The notes under the pieces are model-generated. The model did no database searches and was not told the origin of the DNA. It was given only the letters and a program-made list of their open reading frames with translations. The translations under genes and the position numbers were made by a program. DNA of 64,000 bases from Geodermatophilus ruber (GTDB lineage: Bacteria; Actinomycetota; Actinomycetes; Mycobacteriales; Geodermatophilaceae): assembly GCF_900114385.1 (NCBI RefSeq), contig NZ_FOSW01000007.1:44491-108490 (forward strand), read 5' to 3'. Positions 59,757 to 64,000 of the stretch are shown in pieces. The first letter of the stretch is position 1, and each line of letters opens with the position of its first letter.

Positions 59757-60361
59757 CGGCGTGCTCCCAACAGGCGTTCCACGTACTTGGCGATCACGTC
59801 GACCTCCAGGTTGACCGGGCTCCCCGGAGGAACCGCGCCGAGCGTGGTCTCGCGCAGGGTGGTGGGGATGAGGCTGATCTCGAACCACGGCTCCGGCGCG
59901 TCCGGCGCGCTCACCGCGCTGACGGTGAGCGAGACACCGTCGACCGCGACCGAGCCCTTCTCGACGACGTAGCGGGCCAGGTCGGGGGGCAGCGCGATCC
60001 GCACGACCTCCCAGTGCTCGCTGGGCGTGCGGGTCAGGACCGCGCCGACGCCGTCGACGTGGCCCTGCACGAGGTGCCCGCCCAGGCGGGTGTGCGGCGT
60101 CACCGCGCGCTCGAGGTTGACCGGGTCCCCCTCGGCCAGGGCGCCCAGGCTGCTGCGGCGCAGCGTCTCGGCCATGACGTCGGTGGACCAGGTGTCGCCC
60201 TCGACCGAGGTGACGGTGAGGCAGACGCCGTTGACGGCGATGGAGTCGCCCAGCGCCACGCCTTCGAGCGCTCGGCGTGCCCGGATCCGCAGCCGCGCGG
60301 CATCGCCCTGGTCCTCGCGGACGGTCAGGCTGCCGATTTCCTCGACGATCCCGGTGAACAC
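59753..60361 (-). CDS. ribE: Riboflavin synthase, alpha chain
   Basis: The product has 202 residues with two lumazine-binding repeats. The first begins [12 protein letters not shown] with [12 protein letters not shown], the second has [15 protein letters not shown] and [11 protein letters not shown]. It dismutates two dimethyl-ribityllumazines into riboflavin. The start is GTG at 60361 after GGGAGGGG; one base separates it from the ribD stop. Length fits the family. Confidence 0.95.
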
Positions 60362-60362
60362 C

Positions 60363-61478
60363 TCAACCCCTCCCGTCCGCCGGCCGACCCGCACCAGTGT
60401 GCCGGGTCGGCCTCAGGCGGACCTGCACGTCCCCGCCCAGGCGGGTCACGTCGACGACGTCCAGGGTCAGCGCGTCGTCGATGGCGGAAATTCCCAGGTC
60501 ACCGACGAGGGGGGCGCCGGCGCCGAGCAGCTTGGGTGCCAGGTGCACGACCACCTCGTCCACCAGGCCGTCGCGGAGGAAGGCGGCGGCCAGCGTGGGA
60601 CCGCCCTCGAGGAGCACCCGGCGCACGTCCCGGGTGAACAGCTCGGCCAGCAGCTCCCGCGGGCTGGGGGCGGCGCTGACGTGGGTGGGCGCGGCGCCGT
60701 CGAGCACCCGGGCGGTGCCGGGCAGCCGGCCGCGGCGGTCCATCACCACCCGCAGCGGCTGCCGGGCCGCATCGGCGCCGTCGGCGTCCCGGACGGTGAG
60801 CTGGGGGTCGTCGGCCAGCGCGGTGCCGGTGCCGACGACGACGGCGTCGCAGGTGGCCCGCAGCCGGTGCACCGCGGCACGCGCCTCGGGCCCGGTGATC
60901 CAGCGGCTGCTGCCGTCAGCGGCGGCGACGCGACCGTCGAGGGTGCCGGCGACCTTCCAGACGACGAACGGCCGGTGCCGGCGGATGCCGGTCAGCCACG
61001 CGGCCAGGGCGCCGTCGGCGGCCTCGGCCTCCTCGACGCCGAGGAGCACCTCGACACCGCCGTCGCGCAGCCGCTGCGCTCCGCCGCCGGCCAGCTCGGT
61101 CGGCTCGGGCACGGCGACCACCACCCGCGCGATGCCGGCCGCCAGGAGCGCGTCGGCGCACGGTCCGGTGCGGCCGGTGTGCGCGCACGGCTCGAGGGTG
61201 ACGACGACGGTGCCGCCGCGGGCCCGTTCGCCGGCCCGGGCCAGCGCCACCACCTCGGCGTGGGGGCCGCCGGGCGGCGTGGTGGCGCCCTCCCCGACCG
61301 GGACGCCTGCCGCATCCAGCACGACCGCGCCGACCGGGGGGTTGGGGTGGGTGGTGCCGAGCACGGCGGCGCCGAGCTCCCGGGCGCGGGCCATGGCGCT
61401 GGACTCGTGCGCGGGGGTGGCCGCGCTGGACTCGTGCGCGGGGGTGACTGCGGGCCGCTCGCTCGCGGTGTTGCTCAC
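60363..61478 (-). CDS. ribD: Bifunctional riboflavin deaminase/reductase
   Basis: The product has 371 residues. The deaminase (about 30-170) has [15 protein letters not shown], the zinc motif GGPHAEV and [16 protein letters not shown]. The reductase (about 175-365) starts [26 protein letters not shown] and has [14 protein letters not shown]. It deaminates and reduces the pyrimidine intermediate of flavin synthesis. GTG at 61478 overlaps the rpe stop as GTGA. It begins with a 9-residue duplication (TPAHESSA twice); an internal ATG (61393-61395), where family homology begins, is another possible start. Confidence 0.94.
   Translation of the reverse strand: MSNTASERPAVTPAHESSAATPAHESSAMARARELGAAVLGTTHPNPPVGAVVLDAAGVPVGEGATTPPGGPHAEVVALARAGERARGGTVVVTLEPCAHTGRTGPCADALLAAGIARVVVAVPEPTELAGGGAQRLRDGGVEVLLGVEEAEAADGALAAWLTGIRRHRPFVVWKVAGTLDGRVAAADGSSRWITGPEARAAVHRLRATCDAVVVGTGTALADDPQLTVRDADGADAARQPLRVVMDRRGRLPGTARVLDGAAPTHVSAAPSPRELLAELFTRDVRRVLLEGGPTLAAAFLRDGLVDEVVVHLAPKLLGAGAPLVGDLGISAIDDALTLDVVDVTRLGGDVQVRLRPTRHTGAGRPADGRG
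61396..61446. repeat. 24-bp direct repeat in the ribD N-terminus
   Basis: A 24-base unit (61396-61419) recurs exactly at 61423-61446, a 27-bp period. It encodes TPAHESSA twice, ahead of the RibD homology. It is probably a recent in-frame duplication. Confidence 0.85.
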
Positions 61479-62146
61479 CCCTGCATCGCCGCGGCGGCCC
61501 GCTTCCGCAGGGCGGCGATCGCCTCGGCAGGGTCGGCCGCGCCGTAGACGGCAGACCCGGCGACGAAGACGTCGGCACCGGCCTCGGCGGCCTGCTCGAT
61601 GGTGTCTGCGTTGATCCCGCCGTCCACCTCGACGAACAGCTGCAGGTGCCCGGTGCCGACCAGCTCGCGGGCCCGGCGGACCTTGGGCAGCACCTCGGTG
61701 ATGAACTCCTGCCCGCCGAAGCCCGGCTCGACGGTCATCACCAGCAGGGTGTCGAAGTCGCGCAGCACCTCCACGTACGGCTCGAGCGGCGTGCCCGGCT
61801 TGAGCGCCAGCCCGGCCAGCGCCCCGGCGGCGCGGATGTCGCGGGCGACGGCGCGGGGGTCGGTGCAGGCCTCGGCGTGCACGGTGACGTTGCGCGCGCC
61901 GGCCTCGGCGTAGCCCGGCGCCCAGCGCTCGGGGGCGTCGATCATGAGGTGGCAGTCGAGCGGCACGGGGCTGACCGCCTGGACGGCCTGCATCACCGGC
62001 AGACCGAAGGTGAGGTTGGGGACGAAGTGGGCGTCCATGACGTCGAAGTGCAGCCAGTCGGCGTCCGCGACCCGCTGGGACTCGTCGGCCAGCCGGGCGA
62101 AGTCCGCCGAGAGCAAGCTGGGCGCGATCATGGGGATGCGGGACAC
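61475..62146 (-). CDS. rpe: Ribulose-phosphate 3-epimerase
   Basis: The product has 223 residues. It has [13 protein letters not shown], the metal-binding [22 protein letters not shown] (His ligand), [11 protein letters not shown] and [10 protein letters not shown], all catalytic positions of Rpe. It interconverts ribulose and xylulose 5-phosphate, so it feeds RibB with ribulose 5-phosphate. The start is GTG at 62144-62146 behind GGAAGA; an ATG five codons in is possible. It heads the operon. TAGACT nine bases before the GTG (62155-62160 on the complement) is a candidate -10. Confidence 0.95.
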   Translation of the reverse strand: MSRIPMIAPSLLSADFARLADESQRVADADWLHFDVMDAHFVPNLTFGLPVMQAVQAVSPVPLDCHLMIDAPERWAPGYAEAGARNVTVHAEACTDPRAVARDIRAAGALAGLALKPGTPLEPYVEVLRDFDTLLVMTVEPGFGGQEFITEVLPKVRRARELVGTGHLQLFVEVDGGINADTIEQAAEAGADVFVAGSAVYGAADPAEAIAALRKRAAAAMQG

Positions 62147-62480
62147 GTCTTCCGAGTCTAGATGACCTATTCCACGGGTCACTGGTCGTAGCGAGCAGCG
62201 CTCGCCGGACGGGTGGGCCGGTGTGGTCGTTGTGCCAGGTCGCGGCGGTCAGGTCATCGGTTCCCGGCCGGGAGGGGTCATAGGACGAAAGTGCAATGGA
62301 GTGCCCCCCGCGTCCGGCGGCATCCTCGTGCGGCAACCGGCGGGCGGCCTTCCGCAACCCCCCGATGCGGCACGCCGCCCGCCGGTGCCTCTGCAGGTGC
62401 GCGCCGCGCGGCGCGGAGCGCGCCCGAGCGGGCCGCGCCCGGGGAGGTCCCCGGCCGGCACCACCCCACCTAGTCTCTGA
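62147..62480. promoter_or_regulatory. Divergent promoter region of the rib operon and the sensor kinase gene
   Basis: No gene is seen in this 334-base gap. On the minus strand TAGACT near 62155-62160 could be the rib-operon -10. On plus, TAGTCT at 62471-62476 sits four bases before the kinase ATG, suggesting a leaderless transcript. GGGGTCATAGGACGAAAGTGC near 62274 is AT-richer and of unknown role. I found no FMN riboswitch (RFN) fold. Confidence 0.5.
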
Positions 62481-63884
62481 ATGGTGAAGCGGATCACAGT
62501 GAACCGGTCCGCCGGCCGGCCCGATCGCGTGTCGGTCGCCGCGTCCGTCGCTCGCTTCACCGCGGCCGGGGTGGTGGTGACGCTGCTGCTCGCCGCCGTC
62601 ATCGCCACGCTGGCCAGCCGGGCCGGCATGGAGGAGGGGACGCGGTCGGCCGAGCACGTGGCCCGCGTCGTCGCCTACGGCATCGTGGCCCCGTTGCTGA
62701 CCCCCGAACTGCTCGACGGGGACGAGCAGCAGCGGACGCACCTGCGCATGGCGGTCGAGGCCGTCGCCGCCACCGGTCCCATCACACGGGTGAACGTCTG
62801 GGACGCCGAGGGAAGGATCCTCTGGTCCGACGAACCACGGCTCGAGGGCGAGGTCCACCCGCTGGACCCCGGGGTCCGCGCCGCCCTGACCGAGGGCGCG
62901 GTGTTCTCGGCCGTGGCCGACGCGTCCTCCCCCGACAACCGCTTCGCGCCGCCGGGGGAGGAGCAGCTCGAGGCCTACGTGGGGGTCCGCGACCGCGCCG
63001 GCCGCCCGCTGCTGGTGGAGATCGACCAGGGCTACGAGACGGTGGAGGCTCCGGCGTACTCGGCCTGGATGCGGTTCGCGCCACCCGCGCTCGGCGGCCT
63101 GCTGCTGCTGCAGCTGTTCCAGGTGCCCTTCGCCTGGCGGCTGGCCCTCCGGCTCCGGCGCCACCAGGAGATCGAGCGACGCCTGCTGCAGTCGGTCGTC
63201 GACGCCTCGGAGGCCGAGCGCCGGCGCATCGCCGCCGAGGTGCACGACGGCGTGGTGCAGGACCTGACCGGCCTGACCTACGACCTCGACGCGGCCCGCC
63301 TCGGCGCGCAGGGCAGCGACGACACGGCCCTGGTCACCCGCACCGCCGACCGGGTGCGGCACAGCGTCACCGAGCTGCGCTCGCTGCTGGTGGACCTCAA
63401 CCCGCCGAGGCTGCCGAGCGCCGGCCTGGCCCCCGCACTGAAGGTGCTCGCCGAGGGCCTGGAGCGCTCCGGCGTCCGGGTCCGGCTGGACGTGCAGGAC
63501 GCCGACGACCTGCCCGAGCCGGTCGCGACGCAGCTGTACCGGTGCGCCCTGGAGGCGCTGCGCAACGTCACGGCGCACAGCTCGGCCTCCCGGGTGCAGG
63601 TCACCGTGTCCCGGGCCGACGACGACGCCACCGTCGTCGTCGACGACGACGGCCGGGGCTTCGACGAGGTCAGCCTCGCGGCCAGCGACGCCAACGGGCA
63701 CCTGGGGCTGCGGGCGCTGGGCGACCGGCTGCAGGCCATCGGCGGATCCCTGACGGTGGCCAGCGCGCCGGGACTCGGCACCCGGGTCGAGGCGATCGTC
63801 CCGCTGGGGCTGCCGTCCGCCTCATCCCCCGAGCCGCTGTCCTCCGCCGATGCGGTGCCCGGGCGCACCGGGGCCGCGCCGTGA
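62481..63884 (+). CDS. NarL-type sensor histidine kinase
   Basis: The product has 467 residues. TM1 spans about 26-45 (FTAAGVVVTLLLAAVIATLA), an extracytoplasmic sensor about 50-190, TM2 about 195-215 (PALGGLLLLQLFQVPFAWRLAL). The HisKA_3 domain holds phospho-His H255 (RIAAEVHDGVVQDLTGLTYDLD), and the HATPase has ALRNVTAHSSASRVQV and GRGFDEV. It pairs with the response regulator that starts inside its stop codon (GTGA). The stimulus is unknown. No heme/GAF sensor is present, so it is not a DosS type. Confidence 0.92.
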   Translation: MVKRITVNRSAGRPDRVSVAASVARFTAAGVVVTLLLAAVIATLASRAGMEEGTRSAEHVARVVAYGIVAPLLTPELLDGDEQQRTHLRMAVEAVAATGPITRVNVWDAEGRILWSDEPRLEGEVHPLDPGVRAALTEGAVFSAVADASSPDNRFAPPGEEQLEAYVGVRDRAGRPLLVEIDQGYETVEAPAYSAWMRFAPPALGGLLLLQLFQVPFAWRLALRLRRHQEIERRLLQSVVDASEAERRRIAAEVHDGVVQDLTGLTYDLDAARLGAQGSDDTALVTRTADRVRHSVTELRSLLVDLNPPRLPSAGLAPALKVLAEGLERSGVRVRLDVQDADDLPEPVATQLYRCALEALRNVTAHSSASRVQVTVSRADDDATVVVDDDGRGFDEVSLAASDANGHLGLRALGDRLQAIGGSLTVASAPGLGTRVEAIVPLGLPSASSPEPLSSADAVPGRTGAAP

Positions 63885-64000
63885 TCCGGGTCCTCGTGGT
63901 CGACGACCACGCCGTGGTCCGCACGGGGCTGATGCACCTGCTGGCCACGGCCGGTGACATGGAGTGCGTCGGGCAGGCTGCCGAGGGCGAGGCCGTGCCG
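63881..64000 (+). CDS. NarL/FixJ-type response regulator, 5' part
   Basis: The frame opens with GTG overlapping the kinase stop (GTGA) and runs off the window after 40 residues: VIRVLVVDDHAVVRTGLMHLLATAGDMECVG. VVDDH is the acidic pocket of NarL-type receivers. The phospho-acceptor and the LuxR HTH lie outside the window. It is the cognate partner of the preceding kinase. Confidence 0.92.
   Translation, partial: MIRVLVVDDHAVVRTGLMHLLATAGDMECVGQAAEGEAVP

Noticed and set aside
62147..62480. FMN riboswitch before the rib operon
   Set aside because: No RFN-like conserved segments or multi-branch fold could be recognised by eye.

Overview
The window is very GC-rich, with GC-biased third codon positions, many GTG starts and many 4-base GTGA stop/start overlaps. 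Gene content (13E12/DUF222 HNH protein, mycobacterial-type LexA boxes, Acg-like nitroreductase, SHOCT-domain proteins, PucR regulator, rpe-rib-his operon) points to a high-GC actinobacterium. The style fits Geodermatophilaceae (Blastococcus, Geodermatophilus, Modestobacter), but that family placement is inference. No rRNA, tRNA, CRISPR array, transposase or phage module was seen. All coordinates come from reading the sequence; no database search was run.

Layout. 1-5.7 kb: end of a cold-shock gene, a response-regulator/thioredoxin-reductase fusion without CxxC, a MetX-like hydrolase, an Lrp regulator and an APC permease. 5.7-11.5 kb: a decayed saccharopine-dehydrogenase-like gene, then a catabolic set (LLM flavin oxidoreductase, AcoR-type regulator without GAFTGA, SDR, tannase/feruloyl esterase). 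11.7-15.4 kb: Mug-type DNA glycosylase, a nonapeptide-repeat protein coupled to an RDD membrane protein, and a frameshifted HNH endonuclease with a perfect SOS box at its start. 15.5-31.3 kb: a long run of small envelope or stress proteins (three SHOCT proteins, DUF6325, HdeD-like, lipoprotein, K+ channel, CMD, LapA-like, AI-2E), an MFS exporter, a GH15 enzyme, a pair of small paralogues and a large MalT-type LuxR regulator.

31.5-46 kb: lutABC lactate utilisation; a HAD phosphatase; a CitA/DcuS-type two-component system divergent from its likely target, a DctA-type dicarboxylate transporter; a GGDEF-EAL protein; malQ; a second SOS-box gene; a DUF998 membrane protein; and a divergent Acg-like nitroreductase/universal stress protein pair. 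46-56.5 kb: secreted FN3 protein, an EamA remnant, an NAD-binding protein, an XRE-HTH/MurA fusion, an SDR, DUF5995, a PucR regulator and an AllH-like DUF2877 protein. 56.5-62.1 kb: minus-strand operon rpe-ribD-ribE-ribBA-ribH-hisE-hisG. 62.5-64 kb: a NarL-type sensor kinase and the start of its response regulator.

Most notable: a 49-nt covarying stem-loop present three times just after stop codons (49152, 51596, 57485); the nonapeptide-repeat/RDD pair; two perfect LexA boxes; the HTH-MurA fusion; and the dense island of uncharacterised envelope proteins. Several genes are decayed or internally deleted (5.7 kb, 14.3 kb, 17.6 kb, 48.7 kb).
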